Shown one piece after another: positions 48,798 through 57,799 of a stretch of DNA of 64,000 nt. The stretch covers positions 1 through 64,000 of the forward strand of contig NZ_JACEFA010000007.1 in the NCBI RefSeq assembly GCF_014083865.1, given 5' to 3'. The first letter of the stretch is position 1, and every line of letters starts with the position of its first letter. A program made the position numbers and the translations under genes. The notes under the pieces were generated by a model that was not told where the DNA came from, did not search any database, and was given only the letters and a program-made list of their open reading frames with translations. The stretch comes from Paraliobacillus salinarum (lineage in GTDB: Bacteria > Bacillota > Bacilli > Bacillales > Amphibacillaceae).

Positions 48798-50192
48798 TTA
48801 TAAGCTTGCTTCTTTTTCTATTGCATTTGGGTCGTTGTAGCGTTTAATGTTTAATTTTTTCATTACTTTTGATGTTAATGTTCCAGACAGCATTGCGTCG
48901 TTTACATTTAATGCTGTTCTTCCCATATCAATTAATGGTTCAACGGAAATAAGCAAACCAGCTAATGCTACCGGTAAATTCATTGATGACAGCACGATTA
49001 AAGCTGCAAACGTGGCACCACCACCAACACCAGCTACACCAAATGAGCTAATACCAATAATTAACACAAGCTGAATGATAAATCCAGGTGTTAATGGATC
49101 AATACCTTGAGAAGGTGCAATCATAACCGCTAACATTGCTGGATAAATCCCTGCACAACCATTTTGTCCGATTGTTGCACCAAATGAAGCAGACATATTT
49201 GCAATCCCGTCATGTACACCTAAACTATTTCTTTGTGCTTGAATGTTTAAAGGTATTGTACCTGCACTTGAACGTGAGGTAAAGGCAAACCCTAGTACTG
49301 GTAGCACTTTACGTAAATAAGTGAATGGGTTTAATCCAAATCCTGCTATAAAAAGCAAGTGAATTACAAACATAACAAGTAAAGCCACATAAGATGCGCC
49401 AACAAATTTACCTAATTCAATTATTCCTCCAACATCAGTACTGGCAACAGTGTTTGCCATTAGGCCTAAAACACCATATGGCGTCAATCGTAAAATAAGT
49501 GTAACCATTCGCATGACAACAGCATAAATCGCATTTACACCATTAATAAACCGTTTTGCTTCTTCTGGCTTCTTTCGTCTAACTCCTAATGCGGCAACAC
49601 CAATGAAAATGGAGAAAATAACAACAGCTATCGTTGATGTTGCACGTTGACCTGTCATATCTAAAAATGGATTCGCTGGAATAAAACTTAAAATTTTCTG
49701 AGGTGTGGATAAATCCTTCACATCACCTAAACGTTCTTCTAATGCTATGCCTCTATCTTGCTCTGCCTGACCCATTTCAATTTGATCAGCATTCAGATCG
49801 AAAATTGCTGCACTCGCTATCCCAACTAATGCCGCAATCATTGCTGTACCAACTAGAAACGAAATAATCCATGCAGACATTTTTCCTAAATCCGCTGACT
49901 TTTCTAAATTAATAATTGATTGAATAATGGAAACCATCACAAGCGGAATAACAATCATCATTAATAATGATACATAGCCTCTCCCCGCAATGCTATACCA
50001 ATCTGTTGTTACACCAACAATTTCAGAATCTGCGGAATAGGCCACTTGTAAAAACGTTCCTAATACAATACCTAAACCTAAACCAGTGAATACACGCTTA
50101 CTGAATGATACGTGCTTTTTTTGCATATAGAATAATAAACCGATAATTGCAAGCATAATAGCGATATTAAGTAAAATAAAAATTGTATCCAT
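48798..50192 (-). CDS. tcyP: Cystine:sodium/proton symporter TcyP
   Basis: Dicarboxylate/amino-acid:cation symporter family member, 464 residues, close in length to B. subtilis TcyP. Eight or so helices; the transport core FAFTSRSSAGTIPLNIQAQ (serine-rich hairpin), SFGATIGQNGCAGIYPAML and VEPLIDMGRTALNVNDAML are visible. Start ATG with AAGGAGG 6 nt upstream. A sigma-A promoter and a possible operator lie ahead of it. Confidence 0.93.
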   Translation of the reverse strand: MDTIFILLNIAIMLAIIGLLFYMQKKHVSFSKRVFTGLGLGIVLGTFLQVAYSADSEIVGVTTDWYSIAGRGYVSLLMMIVIPLVMVSIIQSIINLEKSADLGKMSAWIISFLVGTAMIAALVGIASAAIFDLNADQIEMGQAEQDRGIALEERLGDVKDLSTPQKILSFIPANPFLDMTGQRATSTIAVVIFSIFIGVAALGVRRKKPEEAKRFINGVNAIYAVVMRMVTLILRLTPYGVLGLMANTVASTDVGGIIELGKFVGASYVALLVMFVIHLLFIAGFGLNPFTYLRKVLPVLGFAFTSRSSAGTIPLNIQAQRNSLGVHDGIANMSASFGATIGQNGCAGIYPAMLAVMIAPSQGIDPLTPGFIIQLVLIIGISSFGVAGVGGGATFAALIVLSSMNLPVALAGLLISVEPLIDMGRTALNVNDAMLSGTLTSKVMKKLNIKRYNDPNAIEKEASL

Positions 50193-50223
50193 ATACACCC
50201 TCCTTGTTTGTTGATAAAAATAG

Positions 50224-50304
50224 TCGGAATTAGTTGTTTGCTTATATACATTAATTCCGATCGTTTTACTGTATTATACTAAAAGAATTCATAAATGATG
50301 TCAA
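50224..50304 (-). promoter_or_regulatory. tcyP promoter and inverted GGAATTA motif
   Basis: TTGACA (50304-50299), 17 nt, TAGTAT (50281-50276); TATAAT three bases further gives a 20-nt spacer. Downstream TAATTCCGA (50252-50260) and TCGGAATTA (50224-50232) are exact inverted copies 19 bp apart. B. subtilis tcyP is repressed by CymR, whose operator includes GGAATTA, so a CymR-like site is possible. Further upstream, 50305-50565 is AT-rich with no feature I can name. Confidence 0.55.
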
Positions 50305-50565
50305 GTTTTTTATTTTAGTCATCAATCACCTCAAACAATTGATCATATAAAGCTAACCTATTATAATTTTCCCTAAAAACAAAATGTTAAGCTCTATTTC
50401 GTTAATTTAATTTGCTGCATTTATTGTTAAAATAAGAAAATAGATTATCTTACAGTCAAAAAGGGTAAAATAAATTAATATATACTGCAATACAAAAATA
50501 TGCTATTTCTTGCTAAACTATGCTATCCTATTATTACTGAGAAAAATAGAAAGGTGTTGAAATAC

Positions 50566-51648
50566 TTGTTACAGAAGAAAAGCACTAGGATTCTTGTTAC
50601 AACCATTTTAATATTTTTATTAATTTATTTAATTTCAATTACAAACTTTATTTTTGCTCCTGTGGCTGCCTATCTTGCCGCTATTGCAGTACCAATTATT
50701 GGGGCAGGATTAATTTTTTACATAACGAACCCACTTGTTAACTTACTAGAAAAATACAAAGTGCCCCGTATTTTAGGTATCTTAATCGTTTTTCTACTTA
50801 TCTTAGGTTTAATCTTTTTTGGGATTAACGTCGTTGCACCTATTGTACAACAGCAATTCAATAAATTAATTAATAGTATACCTAATATGGCTCGAAATGC
50901 AGAGGAGCTATTTAATTTATGGCAGAATCGTCAAAGCTATATTCCGAAGCAATTTGAAGACACGATTCAAAACATGACGGATAACCTAATGACTTACGCT
51001 GAAAATATTACTACTGCTTTAGTAGACACAGTTGGGCAAATCTTCGGCTTTGTATTCTCGTTTTTCTTAATTCCATTTTTCTTATTCTTCATGTTAAAAG
51101 ATGGCGACAAATTTGTCCCATTTATTACACAGTTTCTTAGTGAAGAAAAGTCTAATAGCTTAAGAACATTATCTAGCAATATTAACCATACGTTATCTTC
51201 GTTTATTCAAGGACAATTTATTGTTAGTATATGTGTTGGGATTATGTTGTATATTGGTTATGTCATTATTGATTTACCGTATTCCCTAACACTTGCTTTG
51301 TTTGGTATTGTAATGAATTTAATCCCATTCGTGGGACCATTCTTATCAGCTGTTCCGGCAGTTATTGTTGGTTTCTTCCAAGAGCCCATGCTGGGTGTCT
51401 GGGCTGCGGTAGTCATGATTATCGCACAACAAGTAGAAAGTAACTTTATTTCACCTAATGTGATGGGTAAAGTGCTAAAGATTCATCCTTTAACTGTAAT
51501 CACTTTAATTTTAGCAGCTGGTGGGATTGCTGGTTTCCTTGGCTTGCTATTCATCATACCAATGTACGCAGTAGTTAAAACTATTATTTCACACTTTTAT
51601 CATGAGTGGAGAGAACGTCAACCTGCTGATGAAAAAGATATAATTTAA
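50566..51648 (+). CDS. AI-2E family transporter (YueF/YtvI type)
   Basis: About 360 residues, eight helices, of the PerM/AI-2E exporter family. IGAGLIFYITNPLVNLLEKYKVPR, FFLIPFFLFFMLKDGDKF and MNLIPFVGPFLSAVPAVIVGFF are the family blocks. Its role may be ion or small-molecule transport rather than AI-2. I take TTG at 50566 (AAAGGTG 9 nt upstream); the frame is open to 50500. A terminator follows 15 bp on. Confidence 0.88.
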   Translation: MLQKKSTRILVTTILIFLLIYLISITNFIFAPVAAYLAAIAVPIIGAGLIFYITNPLVNLLEKYKVPRILGILIVFLLILGLIFFGINVVAPIVQQQFNKLINSIPNMARNAEELFNLWQNRQSYIPKQFEDTIQNMTDNLMTYAENITTALVDTVGQIFGFVFSFFLIPFFLFFMLKDGDKFVPFITQFLSEEKSNSLRTLSSNINHTLSSFIQGQFIVSICVGIMLYIGYVIIDLPYSLTLALFGIVMNLIPFVGPFLSAVPAVIVGFFQEPMLGVWAAVVMIIAQQVESNFISPNVMGKVLKIHPLTVITLILAAGGIAGFLGLLFIIPMYAVVKTIISHFYHEWRERQPADEKDII

Positions 51649-51663
51649 TAAGTTGTACAATAT

Positions 51664-51698
51664 ATGACGTTGGTGAGTAAAAAACTCACTAGCGTCAT
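51664..51698 (+). terminator. Terminator after the AI-2E-type gene
   Basis: Stem ATGACGTTGGTGAGT/ACTCACTAGCGTCAT (two mismatches), 5-nt A loop, then TTTTTATT. Its ACAATATATGACGTTG start is shared with the recQ terminator at 59922. Confidence 0.88.
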
Positions 51699-51746
51699 TT
51701 TTATTTGGACATCTATAAAAGACGGTGAATAATGTTTGTTTCGCTG

Positions 51747-52215
51747 CAGAAATAGGCTTGCTTTCCGCAGGCACGGCTTCAGCTAACTTGGTAAAGAAAA
51801 CCACTTTACCAAGTGGATCTTCAGCTCGCGCTGTTCCTGCAGGACAAGGAACGCTTCGGCAGCGATGCATCGCACGAAGAAAATAGATTTTTATTTTCGA
51901 GGAGTCCCGCCTATTTCCTCCGCTTTGTGCCTTTCCATCTTAGCTGTTTGCTATAAGAATGCCGTTATCATATAACAACGGATGTACCAAAGGGATTATC
52001 AATAAAGTTAAGATGTTAAATTGAGTAATACAAGACTATCGTAATCTTACAAATTACAAAACCGAATATTGTTGCCCTTTCAATATAAAACAATAGAACA
52101 AACACAATGAATGAAAAACAAAACACGTCCTAAAGCAGCTTAGCTACTTTAGGACGCGAACATAGAATAATTCAGTTGACTATTCTAACTTACCAACGCG
52201 ATTTGACGTACAACC
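51747..52215. repeat. Dispersed structured element, copy R4 (long form)
   Basis: Outer arms GAAATAGGC/GCCTATTTC (51749-51757, 51909-51917) pair perfectly. Inside are CGCAGG/CCTGC pairing, the hairpin ACTTGGTAAAG/CTTTACCAAGT, a CGCT-TCGGC-AGCG hairpin and a GCGATGCATCGC palindrome. A right module (about 51970-52215) matches R1. That module here also has an 11-bp hairpin CGTCCTAAAG.../CTTTAGGACG at 52126-52156. It fills the gap between the AI-2E-type gene and dctP. Confidence 0.85.
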
Positions 52216-52250
52216 AAAAGATCGAGCCACAGTGATTGGCTCGATCTTTT
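52216..52250 (-). terminator. Terminator after dctP
   Basis: 14-bp perfect stem AAAAGATCGAGCCA/TGGCTCGATCTTTT, 7-nt loop, beginning 3 bp past the dctP stop. Confidence 0.92.
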
Positions 52251-52252
52251 TA

Positions 52253-53335
52253 TTATTGTGCGTCTTCTATTTCTTTTACTAACTTATCTAGGATTTCACC
52301 ATTTACTGTGGATACATTTTCACGGTAGAAATCACGTACAGGAATAGCTAAATCCTTGAATGCTTGACGTTGTTCTTCTGTCAATTCAATTATTTCTGTT
52401 GGATTAGTTGTATCATTCTTAATTTCTTCTAAGAACTTCTCATTTTCACGTTGTTGTTCTTCAAATACCCAATCCTGCATCTCTTGTACTGTCTCATCAA
52501 TTAATTTCTGTTCCGCTTCACCTAAGCTATCATACCAATCTGAATTAACTGTAGTCATCGCAACATAGTTATTGTGATTAGAGATTGTCATATAATCTTG
52601 TACCTCATGGAAAGATGCATCTCCAATAAAGAAGATTGGGTTTTCTTGTCCTTGCACTGTACCATTATCTAGCGCAGTATATAATTCACTCCAGCTCATT
52701 GGTGTTGGATCAGCACCATATGCTTCATATGATTCCAAGATTAAAGGTGACTCTTGTGTACGCATTTTGAAATTCTTAAAATCAGACGGCTTTTCTACTG
52801 GTGTAGAACTAGTCCATTGCATTGCACCTTCTGTCCAGAACGCTAGTGGTGAGATGCTATACTCTTCGTAACGTGCACGCAAGTCGGTATTTAATGCTTC
52901 ACTATTTGTTAAAATCTCTTGTGTCTTCTCTACGCTATCAGGAAATAGGAATTGAAGCGCAAAGATTTGTCCTTCTTTAACCATACCACCCGTGAAACCT
53001 GGTGACATAACAGCCATTTGAACACCGCCATTTTGCAATAGTTCTACTTGGTCTGTCTCACTACCTAAACCACCATACTCATATGGCTCAACCGTAATCG
53101 CACCGTCTGTTTTCTCATTAATGCGTTTTGCAAACTCTGCAGCATACTCATATTGTACCTGCCCTTTAACCTCTTCCGTGACAAACTTCCACGTATCCTG
53201 ACTATATTCTGAACCTTCTCCGTTGCCACTATCGTTTGTGGCTTCGTCTTCTCCACCGCCACAAGCAACTAATAGAAAACTAAGTGTTACTACTGTAAGT
53301 AAACCGAAAAAATACTTTTTGTTAAAAATATTCAT
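52253..53335 (-). CDS. dctP: TRAP transporter substrate-binding lipoprotein
   Basis: 360 residues. Signal peptide with lipobox LLVAC (Cys about 25), an acidic Gly/Asn-rich spacer, then the DctP fold: GLGSETDQVELLQNGGVQMAVMSPGF, FKNFKMRTQESPLIL with the carboxylate-binding arginine, and NGTVQGQENPIFF. It delivers a C4-dicarboxylate or other organic acid to DctQM. It is the last gene of dctQ-dctM-dctP. Substrate not predictable from this alone. Confidence 0.94.
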   Translation of the reverse strand: MNIFNKKYFFGLLTVVTLSFLLVACGGGEDEATNDSGNGEGSEYSQDTWKFVTEEVKGQVQYEYAAEFAKRINEKTDGAITVEPYEYGGLGSETDQVELLQNGGVQMAVMSPGFTGGMVKEGQIFALQFLFPDSVEKTQEILTNSEALNTDLRARYEEYSISPLAFWTEGAMQWTSSTPVEKPSDFKNFKMRTQESPLILESYEAYGADPTPMSWSELYTALDNGTVQGQENPIFFIGDASFHEVQDYMTISNHNNYVAMTTVNSDWYDSLGEAEQKLIDETVQEMQDWVFEEQQRENEKFLEEIKNDTTNPTEIIELTEEQRQAFKDLAIPVRDFYRENVSTVNGEILDKLVKEIEDAQ

Positions 53336-53369
53336 TACCCCCTAATTTTTTTTGGTATATATTCACTGC

Positions 53370-54650
53370 CTATGACGGCAGGAACCAGCGATATGCAAGT
53401 GAAATTTCTGGAACTAAAATTAGTAAAATACCGATTGCTACTAACATGATGATAAACGGAGGCGTGCCCCGAATAACATCTAAATAGGATTTTTGGTATA
53501 CGGCACTAGCTGTAAATATGTCTACTCCAAATGGCGGAGTGGCAGAACCTAGTGCAGCTTGGAAAGTAACAATAATCCCTAAATGTATTGGATCAATTCC
53601 TGCTGCTTGAGCAGCTGGCATGAAGATTGGTGTTAAGACTAAGATCACAACAATCGGATCAACAAACATACATCCTACAAAGAAAAATAATGAAACCATT
53701 AATAGAACATATAAAGCACTTGGATCAGTACCTAGTACCGTTTCTGTAATTTGCTGAGGAATTCTAGCAAACGAGATTAGCCATGTAAATGCTTGCCCGC
53801 CAGCTACTAAAACAAATACGGCTGAAGTTACTAATCCTGTAGACAATGCTACATTTGGTATATCTTTTAGTTTAATTGAACGAAAAATGACTACTTCTAA
53901 AATAAATGCATAAAACACAGATACACCAGCAGCTTCTGTTGGTCCAAATATCCCAGAGTATAATCCTCCGATAACAATAACAGGGAAGCCTAATGGTAAG
54001 AGTGCTTTCTTTGTAAATTTCCAACGCTCTGCCCATGTGTTCTTTTCTGCAAGTGGAATGTTATGTACTCTTGCATGAATATAACTGTAAATGGCAAAAC
54101 ATAGAAATACGAGTGTACCAGGAATAATACCCGCTAAGAAGAGATCTCCAACAGAGGTGCCCGATACTAATGCATACATAATCATTCCGATACTCGGTGG
54201 AACAAGTAATGCAATATCAGATGAATTAATAATTAGCGCAATTGCACTAGAATCTTTATAACCTGCTTTTAAAAGTCGTTGACGCATTGGTGTTCCGATA
54301 GCAACCACTGTCGCTTGTGTTGATCCTGAAATAGCACCGAACAATGTACAAGCCGCAGAGGTTGTAATCGCATATCCACCTCTAATGTGACCGACGAAAG
54401 AACCAATAAAATCTAATAATCTATTTGATGTTTTTCCTGTTGTCATAATGTCAGCAGCGAAGATAAATAAAGGTACTGCTAAAAGCACATATGACTCGAT
54501 TCCTGTTTTTAATTGCTGCATCATCAGCATAGGATCCATCATTGGGAAGAAAACTAACATCACCACTAATGGCGCAGCAATTAAAGGAATCATCATAGGA
54601 AAGTTAAGTAATAATAAGACGACCATAATCGTCAATAATGTCGTTAACAT
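53370..54650 (-). CDS. dctM: TRAP transporter large permease
   Basis: 426 residues, about 12 helices, the sodium-coupled translocation subunit. PMMIPLIAAPLVVMLVFFPM at the start, the GAISGSTQATVVAIGTPMRQRLL hairpin, GIFGPTEAAGVSVFYAF and TPPFGVDIFTASAVYQKS are DctM hallmarks. 34 bp upstream of dctP and 77 bp downstream of dctQ, one operon. Confidence 0.95.
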   Translation of the reverse strand: MLTTLLTIMVVLLLLNFPMMIPLIAAPLVVMLVFFPMMDPMLMMQQLKTGIESYVLLAVPLFIFAADIMTTGKTSNRLLDFIGSFVGHIRGGYAITTSAACTLFGAISGSTQATVVAIGTPMRQRLLKAGYKDSSAIALIINSSDIALLVPPSIGMIMYALVSGTSVGDLFLAGIIPGTLVFLCFAIYSYIHARVHNIPLAEKNTWAERWKFTKKALLPLGFPVIVIGGLYSGIFGPTEAAGVSVFYAFILEVVIFRSIKLKDIPNVALSTGLVTSAVFVLVAGGQAFTWLISFARIPQQITETVLGTDPSALYVLLMVSLFFFVGCMFVDPIVVILVLTPIFMPAAQAAGIDPIHLGIIVTFQAALGSATPPFGVDIFTASAVYQKSYLDVIRGTPPFIIMLVAIGILLILVPEISLAYRWFLPS

Positions 54651-54727
54651 AACGTAATCCTTTCTATAACGATTTTCTTGTTTTTATACATTCGCATTCT
54701 TTGATTATTCTATAATTTCAGTAAGAT

Positions 54728-55294
54728 TTAGACGTGAATTTGATCCTCAACATCTTTTTTTCTGCTTTCTTTATCTTCATCATTGTAATCTTTCACATCT
54801 GTGCCTAAGTAAACTTCCTTATTCACTATATTAATCCAAACATTTCGTAAATATTGAATCCCACCTAATACTAGTCCAATAGGGATAAAGATTAACATAT
54901 ATGTTACTGGTAATTGTAATGCGGCAGTAACTGTACCACTTTCATGTACAGAAACAACGTATTGATATGAATAATATGCTACTGCAAAGAGTACGATTGC
55001 GGTAACGAAAGGAATGAGTATTGCTAAAGTTTTTCGAACGGGGTAAGGAGCTAAATCATAAAATGCTGACATACTAATGTGGCGTCCTTTTCTTGCTGCA
55101 TAACTGATCCCCATAAATGTTGCAATAATAACAGCAAATAAACTAATTTCAGCAGCAAACACCCAACTAGATCCAGTGATTGCTCTACTAAGTACATTTC
55201 CCACTACCATTATTGCAATTAAAATAACGGAGTAGCTCAGAATAATTTCTTCTATACGTAACAAGAAATTATCTAATGCTCTAATAATTTTCAA
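54728..55294 (-). CDS. dctQ: TRAP transporter small permease
   Basis: 188 residues, four helices, the DctQ partner of DctM. LLRIEEIILSYSVILIAIMVVGNVLSRAI and ISLFAVIIATFMGISYAARKGRHISM are characteristic. Start TTG at 55294, with AGGAGG 10 nt upstream; a GTG at 55339 has no ribosome site. The C-terminus has a charged tail of about 25 residues. First gene of the operon. Confidence 0.92.
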   Translation of the reverse strand: MKIIRALDNFLLRIEEIILSYSVILIAIMVVGNVLSRAITGSSWVFAAEISLFAVIIATFMGISYAARKGRHISMSAFYDLAPYPVRKTLAILIPFVTAIVLFAVAYYSYQYVVSVHESGTVTAALQLPVTYMLIFIPIGLVLGGIQYLRNVWINIVNKEVYLGTDVKDYNDEDKESRKKDVEDQIHV

Positions 55295-55348
55295 TGAATC
55301 GGATCCTCCTCTTTCAAAAGCTGTCTCAATTTTTTTCACAGTAAGTCA

Positions 55349-55377
55349 AGTATAAATTAACCTTAAATTGTTAACAA
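55349..55377 (-). promoter_or_regulatory. Candidate promoter of dctQMP
   Basis: TTGTTA (55377-55372), 17 nt, TATACT (55354-55349), giving a leader of about 48 nt. No cre or two-component operator was recognised. Confidence 0.5.
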
Positions 55378-55680
55378 ACAGGATAAAATCGAATTAATTG
55401 GAATTTTACAACATATTTACGTCTAAGAAACAAATGATACAGCTTTATGTATTTATAGGCTAAAATACTCTCTATTCTTAACAAATACTTTAAAAAAGCC
55501 TTTACATATTACTGGGTAATCACACCCTTTCTATATTAATTTATTGATAAATTTTTCTTTTAGAATAAAAAATGATTGAGAGTGACTTCACATGACTTGG
55601 CACCGTATACATCTTACATCTTTATTTACATACCCGTTATCCATGATTTAAAACGTGTAATTTTATTTTCTATATTAATA
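55378..55680. other. Intergenic region between dctQ and nhaP
   Basis: About 300 bp of AT-rich DNA upstream of dctQ. No open frame, repeat family or confident signal seen. Confidence 0.4.
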
Positions 55681-55726
55681 AAACAAGCACACAAAATGTA
55701 ATTGGACCATTTTCGTGTGCTTGTTT
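55681..55726 (-). terminator. Terminator after nhaP
   Basis: 12-bp perfect stem AAACAAGCACAC/GTGTGCTTGTTT, 22-nt loop with inner AAAATG/CATTTT pairing, 15 bp past the stop. Confidence 0.88.
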
Positions 55727-55741
55727 TGCCTTTATGCTAAT

Positions 55742-57610
55742 TTATTCATTATTTGCTTCTTGATTATTTTTTTGTTTACGTTGCTCTTCAATTTTCTCTT
55801 TAATTTTACCAAATTCTTTGCTTGGCGGTGTTAAGCTGACAATGATATCCCCCACTTCTGGTGTAACTGTTGAATCCTCTGTAAAGAATTGAATAACACC
55901 ACTTTGCTTAAGGATAAACAATAATACGGTACTTGTTTCACAGTTATTCACATAATTATCAAATGAATATCGCTCTGTCAATGTAGTTTTCCGGAATACA
56001 TAGCCGATTTCAACCTTATGGGTTAAATCATCGAAAGCAAATTTTTCATCAAATAATACTCTGCCTCCAATCGTATGATCTATATCCTCTAAATCATCGC
56101 CACTATTTCGTTGAATCGATAAACGATAGACATCCTTTCTACCGAATTCCGGAACGAACGTGGAGGACACGAGTGCATTGTAAGCATCGTACTCTGTCGC
56201 TGCCACCAAATAATCATATGGCGTCATATCTATTAAATACTCTGTTTGTTCTGATAAAATATCACCATAGTGAGACGGTATGCCCGCTTGACGCGCTTTG
56301 TGTAACCTCTCCCATGAAGAATCTACAATCAAAATAGGTATATCTAGTTTCTTCATCACATTTGCTAATGAAACAGAGAAATGGTTACTACCTACCATTA
56401 GGACACCTGGTTTTCCATTTGAAGATAAATTTAATTTTCTAGCAAGCCACCCAATAGAAAAACCGTGCGCACAAACAGTAAAAAATACAAGTGCAAAAGT
56501 AACAGAAGTAACTATCTCTGCTCCTTCATAACCACCTTCCATTAAAACAGAAGAGAAATAACTAGCTACTGTTAACGCAACAATTCCACGTGGGGCAATC
56601 CAACCAATTAATATTTTTTCCTGAATCTTCAAATCCGTTCGAATCGTTGACAAGAAAATAGATAATGGTCGTACAAGAAATAACATTAATAGCACATATC
56701 CAATAATTTCCGGTCGAAAAACTTGCATCAATGTTTCTCGTGTTAAAGATGCAGTTAGCATAATAAATATTGAAGATACAAGCAACACGGAAATATCTTC
56801 TTTAAAGTGACGCATCTGTCTAATTGATGCAATTCCCATATTAGCTAAAGTCATCCCCATTGCAGTTACAGCAAGTAATCCTGTTTCATGTGCTACTTCA
56901 TCTGCAATAGTGAAACAAGCAATGACAGCAATTAAAACGGTTGAAGACTTTAAATATTCTGGGATACGGCCTTCTTCAAAATATTTTCCTATTAGCTTAC
57001 CGAATACAACCCCTAAAATAACGGCGAAAATCGACGCTAACAAGAAATAGAGTAAGGAGTATAACGTTGATTCCTCTCCTGTGAAGAACACAATAATTTC
57101 AAAAGCAAACACAGCAAGTAATGCACCAAAGGGGTCAACAATGATACCTTCCCATTTCAGTATCTTTGCTGGACGCGGCTTCAATTTTGACTGCCGTAAT
57201 AATGGCAAAATAACTGTTGGGCCAGTCACAATGAAAATTGCCCCAATAACAAAAGAGACCTCCCAAGACAAACCTGCAACATAATGAGCAGTTAAAGAAC
57301 CTAACATCCAGCTAATAAAAGCCCCCCATGTTACGATCCGAAAGACTGGTTTTCCTAAACCTGATACTTCTTTAAAATTTAAGTTTAAGCTTCCTTCAAA
57401 CAAGATAATAGCTACTGCCACAGAAATAAACGGGCTATACAAGTCACCAAAATCTTGTTCTGGTCGAATCAGATTGAATACAGGTCCTGCCATTAATCCG
57501 ATAATGGACATAACAACAATTGCCGGCAAACGGAAACGCCAAGCAACCCATTGGGAGCCAATACCAAGTAATCCAATAATCATAAACTCTAGCAAGAATG
57601 AATCTACCAT
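55742..57610 (-). CDS. Na+/H+ antiporter, CPA1/NhaP type with regulatory tail
   Basis: 622 residues. About 12-13 helices (1-395) with the CPA1 core GAIFIVTGPTVILPLLRQSKL, EGIIVDPFGALLAVFAFE (the ND/PD-type ion site), and GWIAPRGIVALTVAS. Then a cytoplasmic NAD-binding-like region (VLMVGSNHFSVSLANVMKKLDIPILIVDSS) and a TrkA-C-like end (GDIIVSLTPP). Exports Na+ or K+ for protons, fitting a salt- or alkali-tolerant cell. Start ATG with GGGGGAGGAAAC upstream. Confidence 0.92.
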   Translation of the reverse strand: MVDSFLLEFMIIGLLGIGSQWVAWRFRLPAIVVMSIIGLMAGPVFNLIRPEQDFGDLYSPFISVAVAIILFEGSLNLNFKEVSGLGKPVFRIVTWGAFISWMLGSLTAHYVAGLSWEVSFVIGAIFIVTGPTVILPLLRQSKLKPRPAKILKWEGIIVDPFGALLAVFAFEIIVFFTGEESTLYSLLYFLLASIFAVILGVVFGKLIGKYFEEGRIPEYLKSSTVLIAVIACFTIADEVAHETGLLAVTAMGMTLANMGIASIRQMRHFKEDISVLLVSSIFIMLTASLTRETLMQVFRPEIIGYVLLMLFLVRPLSIFLSTIRTDLKIQEKILIGWIAPRGIVALTVASYFSSVLMEGGYEGAEIVTSVTFALVFFTVCAHGFSIGWLARKLNLSSNGKPGVLMVGSNHFSVSLANVMKKLDIPILIVDSSWERLHKARQAGIPSHYGDILSEQTEYLIDMTPYDYLVAATEYDAYNALVSSTFVPEFGRKDVYRLSIQRNSGDDLEDIDHTIGGRVLFDEKFAFDDLTHKVEIGYVFRKTTLTERYSFDNYVNNCETSTVLLFILKQSGVIQFFTEDSTVTPEVGDIIVSLTPPSKEFGKIKEKIEEQRKQKNNQEANNE

Positions 57611-57799
57611 TGTTTCCTCCCCCTTTCAGCCTGTTGAATTAGACGAAAATTGTATAACGTTAGTTTACTGGTAGTTCGCTCTCATGTAAATTCAGAAGTC
57701 TTGATTCTTTTGTAAAATTTTAAAAAACAAGCCTTTCGACATACTCTACAATGCGTTATGATTAGTTAGATAGTATGCACTGAAAAAGGATGAATATTT

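Noticed and set aside
51589-51870. 93-codon minus-strand frame after the AI-2E-type gene
   Set aside because: Part of element R4, and it overlaps the end of the transporter gene.
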